DNA of 64,000 bases from Betaproteobacteria bacterium HGW-Betaproteobacteria-9 (GCA_002842215.1 PHCC01000013.1:123009-187008), one strand, 5' to 3'; positions 1-8,381 are shown, counted from the first letter of the stretch. Numbers and translations: made by a program. Notes: generated by a model from the letters alone, not told the origin.

Positions 1-439
1 CCAAGATCACGGCGGCCGCATTCAGTTGCAAGCAGTGTTTGACCACTTCGCGCGGGTAGACCGAGGTTTGCGTGAGCGTTCCACGGAACATTTCTTCGGC
101 CCGAATCAATCGATTTTGCGAGTCCAGAAACAGAACCCAGAAACTCTCATGGGAGAGCCCACCGATTTTCAGACGCAAAAATTCACGCACTGCCTGTGGG
201 TTGTCGAACAAAGGCCGATCCTGCATGTACTCGTGCATTGCTCGGGTGAGCAGTTCACGAGCGCACATCAAGCGGTGAATACCGCCGCTGTCTGCCGCCT
301 TTGCTTCATCGCCCAGTTGCAGCCCGAAAGCCTGTGCCAAACTGGTGATGTGTTCCATGACGCCCTCGCCGAGGACGTGTTGCAGCAGGTCCCGATCCGG
401 GAGCCGTTGCAGTTCTTTCAAATCAATGACCGTGGCCAT
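1..439 (-). CDS. radC: RadC-family JAB-domain protein, C-terminus cut by window edge
   Basis: Reading leftwards from an ATG at 439, about 146 codons are open to the window edge. The N-terminal part is a helical region, then comes the start of the RadC/JAB fold with '[10 protein letters not shown]', '[12 protein letters not shown]' and '[19 protein letters not shown]', where RadC proteins continue with the metal-binding HxHPSG loop, here just outside the window. The start is supported by AGGAG eight bases upstream. RadC-like proteins are standard passengers of integrative elements; their molecular role is unsettled and the old 'DNA repair' name is not well supported. Its leader carries the recurring hairpin annotated separately. 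The family call is strong; completeness cannot be judged. Confidence 0.9.
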   Translation of the reverse strand, partial: MATVIDLKELQRLPDRDLLQHVLGEGVMEHITSLAQAFGLQLGDEAKAADSGGIHRLMCARELLTRAMHEYMQDRPLFDNPQAVREFLRLKIGGLSHESFWVLFLDSQNRLIRAEEMFRGTLTQTSVYPREVVKHCLQLNAAAVIL

Positions 440-471
440 GTGCTTCTCCTAAAAAAGTGTGAAGCACGGCC

Positions 472-501
472 CCCGCAGGGACACGATGCCCCACGGGTTG
501 G
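472..501 (-). promoter_or_regulatory. Leader hairpin of the radC gene (recurring ICE leader motif)
   Basis: Between the radC start codon and the upstream gene, minus-strand sequence reads AACCC followed by a GTGGG/CCCTGC stem and a GC-rich 3' arm. The same arrangement (AACCC, short GC stem, small loop, GGGG-rich tail, then the Shine-Dalgarno) precedes at least six other genes of this element. It resembles the published candidate 'radC' RNA motif found in 5' UTRs of DNA-interacting proteins on mobile elements; that assignment is by eye only. Confidence 0.5.
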
Positions 502-538
502 TAGAAATAACAGAAACTCCAGCAGCTCTCGCTGCCGG

Positions 539-642
539 GCGCGTTTACAGAGTTGAACGCGCCTAGAAACCATCTTTGGTTTGATCAAATGGTTTCCCTC
601 AACCGCCAGGTGTGTGGCGCCTGAGGGAACCCATCTGGGTTC
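539..642. repeat. Duplicated leader segment, copy A
   Basis: This roughly 105 bp noncoding stretch is repeated imperfectly at 3862-3966. Both copies carry, in order, a GCGCGTT/AACGCGC inverted repeat around TACAGAGTTG, a GAAACCA...TGGTTTC inverted repeat, and a terminal AACCCATCTG segment. Both lie upstream of minus-strand ICE genes, so they are best read as part of long structured 5' leaders. Confidence 0.7.
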
Positions 643-680
643 CGCGAAGTGTTTGACCACCCCGCTCTGGCCAGCCTGGT

Positions 681-872
681 CTAGGCTGGCGTCACAGAGA
701 ACGCCCAGTCCGGCGCAATGCCAAAAACCGGTTGCTCCTGTTCGTCTTGCGCGTCCGCTGCATCAGCAGTCAACGCAAATTTGGAGAGTGCCGCGCAGCT
801 AGCCAACTCTTCCGTGTTTTCTTCAACGGTTCCGAGGAACCGTCCTTCGCAATGCACATTCCAAGTCTTCAT
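681..872 (-). CDS. Small hypothetical ICE protein, 63 aa
   Basis: A 63-residue acidic ORF with a good GGAGG ribosome binding site nine bases before its ATG. It begins MKTWNVHCEGRFLGTVEEN, a pattern suggesting a short beta-hairpin followed by a helical 'EENTEELASCAALSKFA' stretch. I do not recognise a family. It lies between the radC leader and a 79-residue gene on the same strand, with 26 bases to the latter, and is probably cotranscribed. Its ribosome binding site and tight spacing are the main reasons to believe it is real. Confidence 0.6.
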   Translation of the reverse strand: MKTWNVHCEGRFLGTVEENTEELASCAALSKFALTADAADAQDEQEQPVFGIAPDWAFSVTPA

Positions 873-898
873 TGAAAAACCTCCGGTTAAACAGCTGC

Positions 899-1138
899 TC
901 AGTAGCCTTGCTTTCCCAGCTCCTGAACCAAGATATTGGCCACCACCGACTTCTGATCATCGCTCAGGAGCGACATGAGTCGCTGCAAAGCCTCTGCGGC
1001 AGCGAATGCCCTCGCCGCTTCCGGCCAGATCTTTTTAACCGCAATCTGCTGCTTTCCATCGAAGGCCAAACGCCGAACAATGACGCTGATTTCACCCCAG
1101 GTGGGAGTCAATTCCACTGTGCCAACTTGCACATCCAT
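899..1138 (-). CDS. Small hypothetical ICE protein, 79 aa
   Basis: The start was placed at the ATG at 1138 because AGGAG lies eight bases upstream; an earlier ATG at 1156 overlaps the previous stop and lacks such a site. The product has a beta-rich first half ('VQVGTVELTPTWGEISVIVRR') and an alanine-rich helical second half. No family recognised. It follows the DUF6094-type gene after 14 bases and is followed by the 63-residue gene, so the three probably form one operon. Confidence 0.65.
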   Translation of the reverse strand: MDVQVGTVELTPTWGEISVIVRRLAFDGKQQIAVKKIWPEAARAFAAAEALQRLMSLLSDDQKSVVANILVQELGKQGY

Positions 1139-1152
1139 GGCACCGCTCCTGG

Positions 1153-2298
1153 TCAACTGATTTTCACGATCCGACCCTTGTTGGGGCCAGGCGTGAATTC
1201 GATGGCAGAAATAACGGGCACGAACTTGTCGAGCATCGTCACGGTTTGTTGACTCTCCCCCTTGTCATTGATCTCGGTGGTCACCGTTCGCTGCTTGCGC
1301 TTGAAGGTGTCGCCCTTGATCAGAAATGACCGTCCACCCTTGGACTTGATCATCCCCCTGACTTGGCCTGCAGCCAACGCAAGCGCCAGGTGCCAGCGGC
1401 TCAAATCACGCAATGGTCGCCGATGGCTGGCGCGCGCCTGGTTGAAATGCCGATCAAACCCTGTCCACAGCAAGCTGGGTTCGAAGTGTTTCAACTCCTC
1501 GACCAGCTGGTCACGGTCAATGCGAACGGCCCGAAAGTCGAATTCATCGTCAGTGGCCACCGGCAGGATGTACGGCGTCTCACACCACTCTGTGGGCAAC
1601 ACCTGGTCTTTCAACTCGCCCGCCTGGGCTTTGGTCAGCATTTCCAACACGTCTTTTCGGGGGTGGGTCGGTTTGACCTTCACCCCAAAGATGACGCACT
1701 GTTGAAACTGCTTCTCCGGTGCCATGTAGAACCGCAGGTCTTTGAAGTGCCGCGCTAGGTAGGTTCTGATGTCGTCGTCGAGCGCGTAAAACGGGACGAG
1801 GTACACCAACACACCACCGGGCATCAAGGTTGTCGCGGTCTTCTTGAGGAAGGTTCGCTCCAGTCTTTCGGCTTTCTCCCCACCGTCGCTGATGTTCCGA
1901 TCCATATTGGCCGAATCGGAGACACCAAAGCCGTAGGGCGGGTTCAAGAACAGCAGGCTCAGAGAGCGCGGCTTGATCACCACGTCGTGAATGTCGGCAT
2001 GGATGACGCGAAACAGGAGCTTCTTCGCCTCCCATGCGCGCTCTTTGTCGAACTCCACGCCCAGCGTTTCAATGAGGCTTGGTGCATCCAAACCCTGTTG
2101 GTAGTCCACCAGGTGCTGTGCAATGTCTGCGAGAGCCGCGCCCGTGCCGCAGCAAGGGTCACAAATCCGGATCAGACGCCGGGCACTGTGGGATGGGGTC
2201 GCCAGCGCAGATTGAATGCGCGAGAGCGTGTCCTCATCGGTAGGAAAGTAACCGGCCTTCACATGGTTGTTGGCCGAGCGAGAAAACATCAACGCCAT
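1153..2298 (-). CDS. DUF6094-type ICE adenine-methyltransferase-like protein
   Basis: 381 residues from an ATG with AAGGAG eight bases upstream. A Rossmann methyltransferase core is visible: motif I 'CDPCCGTGAALADIA' near residues 45-60 and catalytic motif IV 'NPPYGFG' near 120, the signature of N6-adenine or N4-cytosine DNA methyltransferases. The C-terminal half lacks an obvious target-recognition domain and ends in a beta-rich stretch. Members of this family recur in PFGI-1-like elements and are thought to modify element DNA, perhaps against restriction in new hosts; that role is inferred. It carries the recurring leader hairpin and probably heads an operon with the two small genes downstream. 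Confidence 0.8.
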   Translation of the reverse strand: MALMFSRSANNHVKAGYFPTDEDTLSRIQSALATPSHSARRLIRICDPCCGTGAALADIAQHLVDYQQGLDAPSLIETLGVEFDKERAWEAKKLLFRVIHADIHDVVIKPRSLSLLFLNPPYGFGVSDSANMDRNISDGGEKAERLERTFLKKTATTLMPGGVLVYLVPFYALDDDIRTYLARHFKDLRFYMAPEKQFQQCVIFGVKVKPTHPRKDVLEMLTKAQAGELKDQVLPTEWCETPYILPVATDDEFDFRAVRIDRDQLVEELKHFEPSLLWTGFDRHFNQARASHRRPLRDLSRWHLALALAAGQVRGMIKSKGGRSFLIKGDTFKRKQRTVTTEINDKGESQQTVTMLDKFVPVISAIEFTPGPNKGRIVKIS

Positions 2299-2332
2299 GA
2301 GCGTCTCCTTGAAGAAGAATCCCCGAGGAAGC

Positions 2333-2358
2333 ACCCGGACGGGTGCTCCCGTCCGGGT
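2333..2358 (-). promoter_or_regulatory. Leader hairpin of the DUF6094-type gene
   Basis: The cleanest copy of the recurring leader motif: on the minus strand ACCCGGACGGG pairs perfectly with CCCGTCCGGGT around an AGCA loop, an 11-bp stem, 35 bases ahead of the start codon. No U-tract follows, so it is not an obvious terminator. Confidence 0.6.
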
Positions 2359-2371
2359 TGGTTTAAGACAT

Positions 2372-2815
2372 TCAGGCGGAACGGCTGTTCGCACCCATCA
2401 CGTAGGCTTCCATCATCGCGTCGCACACCAAACCCGTCTCCAGGTTGTGGACGGCCGACCCGTTGCCTTCTGGCCTGAGATTCAGACGCCGAATGGCAAT
2501 CTCCTGGACCGTGCGCTGAGCCGCATGTTCATCCGCCGCTTCGATCACTCGAAAGAGTGAACGGCGAACATCCACATGGCCAAACGCAACCGCCTCAAGG
2601 CTTGCGTCGTTCAAGGCTTCCAGTACCGAGGTTTTGCGAGCCATCAACAACGCACGAGCGGCAGTCTGCCAGTCTTGTGTCGTCAACGACTTCATCACCT
2701 CAATCCGTTCAGCCGCTTGTGCGTCTTTGCTTTTCACAGCGCCCATGAGCGTTTGCTCAACTTCGCCGTGCAAAACAGAAATCTCGCGTTCAAATGCTTG
2801 TGCCGTAATTGCCAT
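2372..2815 (-). CDS. Hypothetical ICE protein, 147 aa
   Basis: A 147-residue mostly helical protein starting MAITAQAFEREISVLHGEVE, with TTAGGAG eight bases before the ATG. It has many alanines and charged residues, no cysteines, no membrane segment and no signal peptide, suggesting a cytoplasmic helical bundle. I do not recognise a family. It lies between two genes of the same strand and has the leader hairpin immediately upstream, which marks it as part of the regulated set. Reading-frame integrity and the ribosome binding site support it. Confidence 0.7.
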   Translation of the reverse strand: MAITAQAFEREISVLHGEVEQTLMGAVKSKDAQAAERIEVMKSLTTQDWQTAARALLMARKTSVLEALNDASLEAVAFGHVDVRRSLFRVIEAADEHAAQRTVQEIAIRRLNLRPEGNGSAVHNLETGLVCDAMMEAYVMGANSRSA

Positions 2816-2856
2816 GGTGTACTCCTAATCAAGAAAAAAACCAGGAGACACCCCGC

Positions 2857-2885
2857 CCCACTGGGGATCGAGATCCCCTGGTGGG
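2857..2885 (-). promoter_or_regulatory. Leader hairpin of the 147-aa gene
   Basis: Minus strand CCCACCAGGGGATC pairs with GATCCCCAGTGGG around a tiny loop; it is preceded by CCAA and followed by a GGGGTGTCTCC tail and the TTAGGAG ribosome binding site. Another copy of the recurring leader motif. Confidence 0.55.
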
Positions 2886-2903
2886 TTGGTAAAAAACTAG
2901 CTG

Positions 2904-3362
2904 CTAGTCGGCGGTCAGGTCGGTTTTCACCAGAGCCCAATCGTTTGCCATTTGCTCCCACTTGCGAGAGCCGTCTTCAAAATAACAATGCACCTCTTGG
3001 ACGCAGTGCCGTGCATCCATGCGGAGCACAGCCATACAGTCCTCGAAAAGTGCACCGTCAAGGAGCCTCAGATCGGTGAGATCAAAGGGGAACCTCGTGC
3101 CGTTGTACAAACCGAGCAGAAAACGCGCCACAACGCGCGATTGACCGGTATCGCGCCGCGCGACTGGATACAGCCGCGTGATCGCTGCCACACCAGCCTC
3201 ACGGGCGGTCAATCGAGCATGCTGCGCTTGCTCCACACCACTGCTGATCGAATCGTCCTCATCGCTGAGAATCTTTTCCCACAGCGCGTGAAACGCCTCT
3301 CGCTTGTCTGCCGGTACATCAACCGTGATCTTGACGACCGCCGGTTTGGGTGGAATGGACAT
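2904..3362 (-). CDS. ICE hypothetical protein, 152 aa
   Basis: The start at 3362 was chosen over an upstream in-frame extension because a full AGGAGG lies five bases before it and the extension overlaps the neighbouring gene. The protein begins MSIPPKPAVVKITVDVP and has a conserved-looking central block 'TRLYPVARRDTGQSRVVARF' followed by 'RFPFDLTDLRLLD' and a helical C-terminus. I have seen closely similar proteins in PFGI-1-like elements but cannot name the family with certainty. It is soluble, with no signal peptide. It is separated by 140 bases from the 86-residue gene upstream and lacks the leader hairpin of its neighbours. Confidence 0.7.
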   Translation of the reverse strand: MSIPPKPAVVKITVDVPADKREAFHALWEKILSDEDDSISSGVEQAQHARLTAREAGVAAITRLYPVARRDTGQSRVVARFLLGLYNGTRFPFDLTDLRLLDGALFEDCMAVLRMDARHCVQEVHCYFEDGSRKWEQMANDWALVKTDLTAD

Positions 3363-3502
3363 ATGACCTCCTAAAAACTGCGACACTCGTTCAATGCACG
3401 AAACGCCACAACTGACATTGTTGAAAGGTGGCCAACCCAGGTTTGACGCTGAGGTGGCCAGGCTGTTGGAAGAACCCGATGGCGCTGCCGCCTGGGTCGA
3501 AC

Positions 3503-3763
3503 TCAAGCGGCTTGCAAGGCGCTCCCGCCCTGCGGCCAATTCCGTGCTTGCAGACGTGTCCGCAAATTGCCAGGAAGCTCCGCACACCGACCCTCATCAG
3601 CCAGACATTCACGAATGAACGTCTGCATGGAGCGGATCTGGTGAGCTGGGTACTTCACTTGCAATGCGTCGAGCTGGTCCGTTTCTTCGGTACTGGCGTT
3701 TGACAGCCAGTCCGCAAAAATCGAGTTGAACTCTCGCCGAGCTTGTGGTGATACTTGAGACAT
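3503..3763 (-). CDS. Small hypothetical ICE protein, 86 aa
   Basis: The ATG at 3763 has GGAGT eight bases upstream; a slightly longer frame exists but starts inside that site. The product, MSQVSPQARREFNSIFADWL..., is helical and charged and ends in an alanine-rich tail. No family recognised. The recurring hairpin and, further out, duplicated leader segment B lie upstream, giving this small gene one of the longest untranslated leaders in the region. Confidence 0.6.
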   Translation of the reverse strand: MSQVSPQARREFNSIFADWLSNASTEETDQLDALQVKYPAHQIRSMQTFIRECLADEGRCAELPGNLRTRLQARNWPQGGSALQAA

Positions 3764-3795
3764 GGTTGACTCCAAAGAAAAAAGGAGACAACCGC

Positions 3796-3825
3796 CCCTG
3801 GTGGGGACGAAAAGTCCCCAGAGGG
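3796..3825 (-). promoter_or_regulatory. Leader hairpin of the 86-aa gene
   Basis: Minus strand CAACCCTCTGGGGAC pairs with GTCCCCACCAGGGG around TTTTC. Same architecture as the other leader hairpins, followed by TGTCTCC and the ribosome binding site. Confidence 0.55.
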
Positions 3826-3861
3826 TTGATGTGATGACGTGAACTCGGGTGTTGCCACCCC

Positions 3862-3966
3862 GCGCGTTTACAGAGTTGAACGCGCTTAGAAACCAATCTT
3901 TTGTTGGTCAGATGGTTTCCCGAAGCACCCTATTGCTAGAGCGCTCTGGGAACCCATCTGAGTCCC
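3862..3966. repeat. Duplicated leader segment, copy B
   Basis: Second copy of the segment at 539-642. The GCGCGTTTACAGAGTTGAACGCGC block (first 20 bases identical in both) and the GAAACCA...TGGTTTC inverted repeat are kept; the middle of the repeat has diverged. The two copies are 3.3 kb apart in the same orientation. Confidence 0.7.
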
Positions 3967-4241
3967 AGTTTCAAATTTCATTGTACGCATACACCCTCGC
4001 GATTCGCCAGAACTTTGGCGGTCACGGATCGCCGACTACCGGGCGTCGAGACGATCAAAAAAAGGCGCGGGAGTCTGGCCAGAGGTTTGCGTCCCTTCAG
4101 CCGCTCAAGCCGCAAAGCTGCTGCACATCAGGTTGCAGCCACCCAGCTTCGTTTTGCGGCCCATTCCCCGAGGGGCGGTGGGCTGTTCATTGGGCGAATG
4201 ATCCCAATGAACAGCCCACCGAAGTGGACTGCCTAACGCTG

Positions 4242-4895
4242 TTACGCGGCCTGGTAGATCCAGGCTTGTTGTTTGGCGTCAAAGGTATAGCCTTTGCCGC
4301 GCAGCGCAGCGGTCTGTTGCCGTAGCAGCATCCGGTCAACGGTTGGGTCCAGCTTGATGGTCTGGTGTTGCTCCATCAATGGAGCCAACTCGGCGCCGAA
4401 CAGTTTGACGTTGTCCTCGTTCCCTGATGCAGTGCCAGCGCTCTTCTCGTGTGCTTTCTCTGCGCCAGTGACCGGCTCGGCTGGTGAAGCCGCCGCACCG
4501 AGCTTGTTGCTCTTCACGGACGCCCAGCGCGAACCCTTGCCGGGTACAGACTCAGGCGTAGGTTTCTTGGGAACTTGTGGCGTCGGCACCTCATCGAGCG
4601 GGTCAGGCTCGCTGTGCTCATGGGTGCGCACCGATTTGCGATCTTCGGAATCGACCTGTAGGTCATGCAACCGGGCACGCAGCTCGGTGACGGCCTTGCC
4701 GTAGGAGATGTACTGGGCCATGTAGATCTCGTTGATCCACAGGGTGCCCTGGTACTCACCCTCTTCAAACTGATCCAGCATCGGATCTTTGACCTTGAAT
4801 TCACCAAAATCGGTGCTCAGGTCAGCGATACAGAATGCGCCGTTGCGGCTTTGGCGGATCTTCTTTATCCGCAATGTGCCCTTGCACTTGATCAT
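4242..4895 (-). CDS. DUF3275 family ICE protein
   Basis: 217 residues from an ATG with AGGAG seven bases upstream. The first 80 residues carry the pattern typical of DUF3275: 'MIKCKGTLRIKKIRQSRNG', 'GEFKVKDPMLDQFEEGEYQG', 'AQYISYGKAVTELRARLHDL'. A low-complexity, proline- and glutamate-rich linker follows (about residues 85-150), then a short helical C-terminal domain ending 'KQQAWIYQAA'. DUF3275 proteins are restricted to integrative conjugative elements of this class and have no established function; the N-terminus looks like a compact beta domain. Long structured leader upstream. The family call is confident. Confidence 0.9.
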   Translation of the reverse strand: MIKCKGTLRIKKIRQSRNGAFCIADLSTDFGEFKVKDPMLDQFEEGEYQGTLWINEIYMAQYISYGKAVTELRARLHDLQVDSEDRKSVRTHEHSEPDPLDEVPTPQVPKKPTPESVPGKGSRWASVKSNKLGAAASPAEPVTGAEKAHEKSAGTASGNEDNVKLFGAELAPLMEQHQTIKLDPTVDRMLLRQQTAALRGKGYTFDAKQQAWIYQAA

Positions 4896-5266
4896 GGAAT
4901 GCTCCTGAAAAAAGTCAGGAACACGCACCAGCACCATGCCGGGATGTGCATCCCGACGGGGTTGATATGAAAAAAGGAGGGTTAGAAACGACCGACCTGA
5001 ACGAATCAGGTCGGCGCCTCAGTTTCGACAGGACTGACAGGCTTCCGACCTGGCAGCTTTGCACTGGTCTGGCATCGGGACTGTGCATCAGCGAGGGACC
5101 AATGCGCACAGGAACCCCAGTTCCCGAAGGAACGTACACGCTTCAGGGGTTAACGTGTCTCATATGCCGGGCAAGCCCGACTCCTGCTCTTCAAAGCGAT
5201 ACAGGTAAACGCTCGGAAGCCACAAGGATAACGCAAAGCGTTTATTTTGTCGCGCTTGGGCGCAGC
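4896..5266 (-). other. Long structured leader of the DUF3275 gene
   Basis: No convincing gene in these 371 bases. On the minus strand there is the recurring leader hairpin at 4935-4961 (CGTCGGGAT/ATCCCGGCATGG), and a second perfect stem at 4992-5014 (CCGACCTGA pairing with TCAGGTCGG). More GC-rich palindromes lie around 5110-5135. The stretch resembles a chain of leader hairpins rather than a spacer. Confidence 0.5.
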
Positions 5267-6031
5267 CTACTCGGGGTGATCCTCTGACTCATCCTGGTCA
5301 TCGAGGTGGGTCATGGCCGGGTACAACAGCGTGTTTCTTCCCGTCGAATACATGGCTCCTCCTGCTCTGCCCTCGGCCAGAGTCTTGGCATCCCACCCTT
5401 GACGCACCAGGTCGGCAACGACGTCATCGGTCAACTCGACGCCATCCACACGATCAAAGATATCAACCATCTTGCGTTCGATGCTTTGGGCCCTGTTCAG
5501 CATCTTGCGTATGGGTTCGACCGGGTAGCCGCCAACAACGCGCTGACCTACTCCTGGGATCGAAGGGCAGTCCAGGCTCACAAATTGCCCGTTGAGATCC
5601 AAAAAGCCGTCCCATGCGATTTCAATGGTGCTGCCCTGATCGCGGAACGGCGCGGGCTTTTTTTCACCGTGCCACATGAGGCAGGCGGCGCTATTGTCCT
5701 CGGGGTCCATCATCCAGACATCCCCGATGCCGGTGGAGAACAACACCAGCGGACCATTTTTGATGATCTCCGGCCCGGTCATGATGATCACGACATCGCC
5801 TTTGAGTTCAGCGGCCAGGACTCGCTCAACCTCCAGGCTGAGGGTCCGAATGGACGGGGGTCGCTCGGCGTGTTCATGGCACTGCATGACGTGGTGCCAA
5901 TGATCGTAGCCAGCACTCTTGGCCACCGCATTCAATAGGTCGGCGTGCTTGCCGCCCTTGGTGGCTTTCAGACGTTTGGCTTGCTTTTTGAGTTGATCGA
6001 CGCGCGCAGCGGTCGTGGGGATGTGTCGCAT
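5267..6031 (-). CDS. Hypothetical ICE protein, 254 aa, with short helical N-terminal domain
   Basis: The start at 6031 is supported by AAGGAAAC upstream; longer in-frame extensions lack a site. The N-terminus 'ARVDQLKKQAKRLKATKGGK...AVAKSAGYDHWHHV' matches a short helical motif (basic helix, then 'xLLxAVAKxxGYxxWxHV') that I know from the start of several plasmid and ICE proteins. The remainder is a mixed alpha/beta domain with 'VVIIMTGPEIIKNGPLVLFS' and acidic C-terminus. No catalytic residues recognised. It points away from the HTH gene at 6385 with a 353-bp gap between them. Function unknown. Confidence 0.7.
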   Translation of the reverse strand: MRHIPTTAARVDQLKKQAKRLKATKGGKHADLLNAVAKSAGYDHWHHVMQCHEHAERPPSIRTLSLEVERVLAAELKGDVVIIMTGPEIIKNGPLVLFSTGIGDVWMMDPEDNSAACLMWHGEKKPAPFRDQGSTIEIAWDGFLDLNGQFVSLDCPSIPGVGQRVVGGYPVEPIRKMLNRAQSIERKMVDIFDRVDGVELTDDVVADLVRQGWDAKTLAEGRAGGAMYSTGRNTLLYPAMTHLDDQDESEDHPE

Positions 6032-6384
6032 GACTGTTTCCTTGTGACTGCGGAAAGATCGAAGGTGCTCACAGCCCTGATCCACCACAGGAGGATTCAG
6101 ACATGGGGTTTTGATGTAGACCATCCCAATGAAGGGTTTGCCAAGGTGAGCAGCTGGCGCAGGTCGTGCGCACAACTGGAATTTAGCACAGGCAAATCAT
6201 GCGAACACACCGGGCAAACGTCTTTTTGTGACCTCTACACAACACAAAATTACCCTATGCGTAAGGGCCTTTCGTGTGAAGAAAGACATGCACTTTGGCA
6301 CTTAAAACCCCATTAAATTGGAGGGTGGCAGCCTCGAACCCGTGGTCCATGAGCTGCCCAGACCATACCAATCGGAGATGCCAA
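6032..6384. other. Divergent intergenic region
   Basis: 353 bases between divergently oriented genes. It contains TTGGAGGG-type sites near 6316-6325, an imperfect palindrome CCCTATGCGTAAGGG at 6253-6267, and A/T-rich runs at 6228-6252 and 6300-6318 that could host promoters in both directions. No small gene convinces me. Confidence 0.4.
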
Positions 6385-6939
6385 ATGATCGAATTCATCA
6401 AGCCCAGTGTTCAAAAACAGCATGTCAGCGGAGTTGTCTTTGCGGACTACCCAGAGAAGCTGACCTATCGGCAAAACAATTGGTTGGGCTTAGATTGGCA
6501 GAAAGTCGAACACCGAAATCCGACGATTTGGCGGAACGTTGTAGCGTGGTATCTGCGTGCATGTGGCGTTCCCACTGGGCGCATAGCCCAACTTCTTGGC
6601 TTGAGCGAATCGCGAGCGCTGCATGTCGGTCGCAGCGCACGTCGAATCGCAACAAAAGAGCCACGCCCATTAACGACGATCAACCGGATGCTGCGCAAAC
6701 AAGAAGCCCAGGGTTTGAGGGCGCTTGACCCAGCGCGGCGAGCCAAGTGCGTTTTCGACAAGCGCAACGCAGATGCTGCCGATGCGGAACTGTTCCTCGC
6801 CCGATGCATAGAAGCTGATCTATTCGTGGTCAGCGAGGCCCTCAAATTGGGGCGCGAGACATTGGCACAAGCACACGAACAATACGAAACACTGAGCAAA
6901 AAAAACACCCCTGTGCCCGAAGGCGCAGGGGTGTCATAA
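6385..6939 (+). CDS. Hypothetical protein with helix-turn-helix-like segment, 184 aa
   Basis: The ATG at 6385 follows GGAG by nine bases; the longer frame has no site. Residues 45-75 read 'VAWYLRACGVPTGRIAQLL' then 'GLSESRALHVGRSARRI', which fits a helix-turn-helix of the kind that recognises DNA. The rest is basic and helical with 'DPARRAKCVFDKRNADAADA'. It is one of few plus-strand genes of the element, so it may be a separately expressed regulator. The C-terminal codons overlap the hairpin terminator of the convergent methyltransferase gene. No family recognised. Confidence 0.6.
   Translation: MIEFIKPSVQKQHVSGVVFADYPEKLTYRQNNWLGLDWQKVEHRNPTIWRNVVAWYLRACGVPTGRIAQLLGLSESRALHVGRSARRIATKEPRPLTTINRMLRKQEAQGLRALDPARRAKCVFDKRNADAADAELFLARCIEADLFVVSEALKLGRETLAQAHEQYETLSKKNTPVPEGAGVS
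6905..6934 (-). terminator. Rho-independent terminator of the cytosine methyltransferase gene
   Basis: A 13-bp stem (ACACCCCTGTGCC with GGCGCAGGGGTGT, one G-U pair) with a CGAA loop. On the minus strand a run of T residues follows. It sits 14 bases past the methyltransferase stop and inside the last codons of the convergent HTH-like gene. Confidence 0.85.
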
Positions 6940-6947
6940 GGCTCAAA

Positions 6948-8381
6948 TCAGCCAATCGTGCCATTCAGACGGTTGGCGGTGGCACATCCACCCTGCCAGC
7001 TCGGCCCATCGACAAGCAAGCCCTTGAACGAGCTGGAAATCTCACGAAAAAGCGCCCGGAAGGGTTCAAATGCAATCCCCTGCCCGAGCACCTCATGAGC
7101 CGTTGTCGCCGGCAGACCGGCGATCAACTCAGCCGGTACGCCCTTGATCCGGGCGTGCTCCGCTGGCGTCAACTTGCGCATCAATTCCGAGTCGGATGGA
7201 TGCCTGACGTAAGGGTCGGTCGAACCGCCCTTGTTGTACGACTTGCGAATCGTTGGCACTCTGGTTGAATAGCCGTCCACGAGCTGCATGGCAAAACCCT
7301 TGCCCGCCGCCTTGTCTCTCACGGCTTTGGCCTTCAAGTAGTCCATCGACGACCAACACGACGCTTCTGGGTCCACCTCGTCGAGCAAGTCGCCCAAGGT
7401 AGCTCCCCGCGCCTGCCCTGGGGTCAAAACCGACTCCACAGCCTGCAACCCATCGGTGGTGGCCACCATGGCCCAACGCACCCTGTTTTCCAAAGAACCA
7501 AAGTCCTTGGCGCGCAAAACGTGCTCCCGCACCTGGTAGCCCATGTCCCTGAGCTGCGAGCGCAGGATCTGCGCCGATGCACTGGTCCGGTAGTCTTCGA
7601 CGTTCTCCAGCACGATGGCAGGCGGTTGGAGCTTTTGTATCAACGCCAGAGCGGCGTAAATCAGATGTCCGACCTCTGGGTGGTCCTCCATCATGGAAAG
7701 GCCTCTCTTGGCCTTTCCTGCACGTGAGGCGCCAGAACAGGGCAAGCCCATTTCCAGCACTTCAACCTTCGGCACCTGCCGCATCAACCATTCATCCTGA
7801 ACCAGCTCCTGGATGGGAGTGCACAGGGGGACAGTATGCGAGCTGATGGGGTTGCAGTTCAACGATTGCTCCACGTAGGTTTCGTCGATCTCGCAGAGCA
7901 CCTTGAGGCTCAGCTCGACACCCGCGTCGGCAAAGCCGCTGTGAGCAGCATTGGACAAAACGCCGGCACCGTGAGCGATGCTGGCACTGGCCAGCGTCTC
8001 GCCGGTGGCCAGCTTGACCCGCAAACGCTCGATCCGCTCCGTCTTGGCCTGCTCGGAGGCGGCGCGCAAAACGAAGATTCCATCAAGCCTCACGATCACG
8101 CGCACGACCTCCTGACCGTCCAGTGGGGCCAAGACCTCTCGGCTGTTGATGTCCACCACAGGGGTGCAACGCCCGTTGCGTTCCTTGCTGTGAACGCCGT
8201 ACTGACCATCGACGTTGGGCACCAGCTTGATGCCGTTTTCAAGTGCGAGCACGTCAAAGCGACCGCCAGGCAGCAGCCCGGCAGATTCAACCCGCAGGGT
8301 TTCAAGCCACAGGCGTGGCGAGCCGCGATGCAGACGCATTTTCTTGAGCCAGTAGCCCAAGGTGGGTGTGAGTGTTTTCAT
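6948..8381 (-). CDS. DNA (cytosine-5) methyltransferase
   Basis: 477 residues. Motif IV with the catalytic cysteine is 'GLPCSGASRAGK' (around residue 213), motif VI is 'LENVEDY', motif VIII 'ENRVRWAMV', and motif X 'GQGIAFEPFRALFREI' near the C-terminus. The first 150 residues have no recognisable SAM-binding motif I of the usual FxGxG form, so the domain order is unusual: an N-terminal beta-rich region precedes the catalytic core. ICEs of this class often carry such solitary methyltransferases without a partner nuclease, probably as protection from host restriction (inference). The leader has a hairpin at 8401-8429. Confidence 0.85.
   Translation of the reverse strand: MKTLTPTLGYWLKKMRLHRGSPRLWLETLRVESAGLLPGGRFDVLALENGIKLVPNVDGQYGVHSKERNGRCTPVVDINSREVLAPLDGQEVVRVIVRLDGIFVLRAASEQAKTERIERLRVKLATGETLASASIAHGAGVLSNAAHSGFADAGVELSLKVLCEIDETYVEQSLNCNPISSHTVPLCTPIQELVQDEWLMRQVPKVEVLEMGLPCSGASRAGKAKRGLSMMEDHPEVGHLIYAALALIQKLQPPAIVLENVEDYRTSASAQILRSQLRDMGYQVREHVLRAKDFGSLENRVRWAMVATTDGLQAVESVLTPGQARGATLGDLLDEVDPEASCWSSMDYLKAKAVRDKAAGKGFAMQLVDGYSTRVPTIRKSYNKGGSTDPYVRHPSDSELMRKLTPAEHARIKGVPAELIAGLPATTAHEVLGQGIAFEPFRALFREISSSFKGLLVDGPSWQGGCATANRLNGTIG

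Noticed and set aside
418..660. 80-codon frame within the radC leader
   Set aside because: Overlaps the structured leader and the start of radC; no ribosome binding site. Kept only as a possible leader peptide in the repeat finding.
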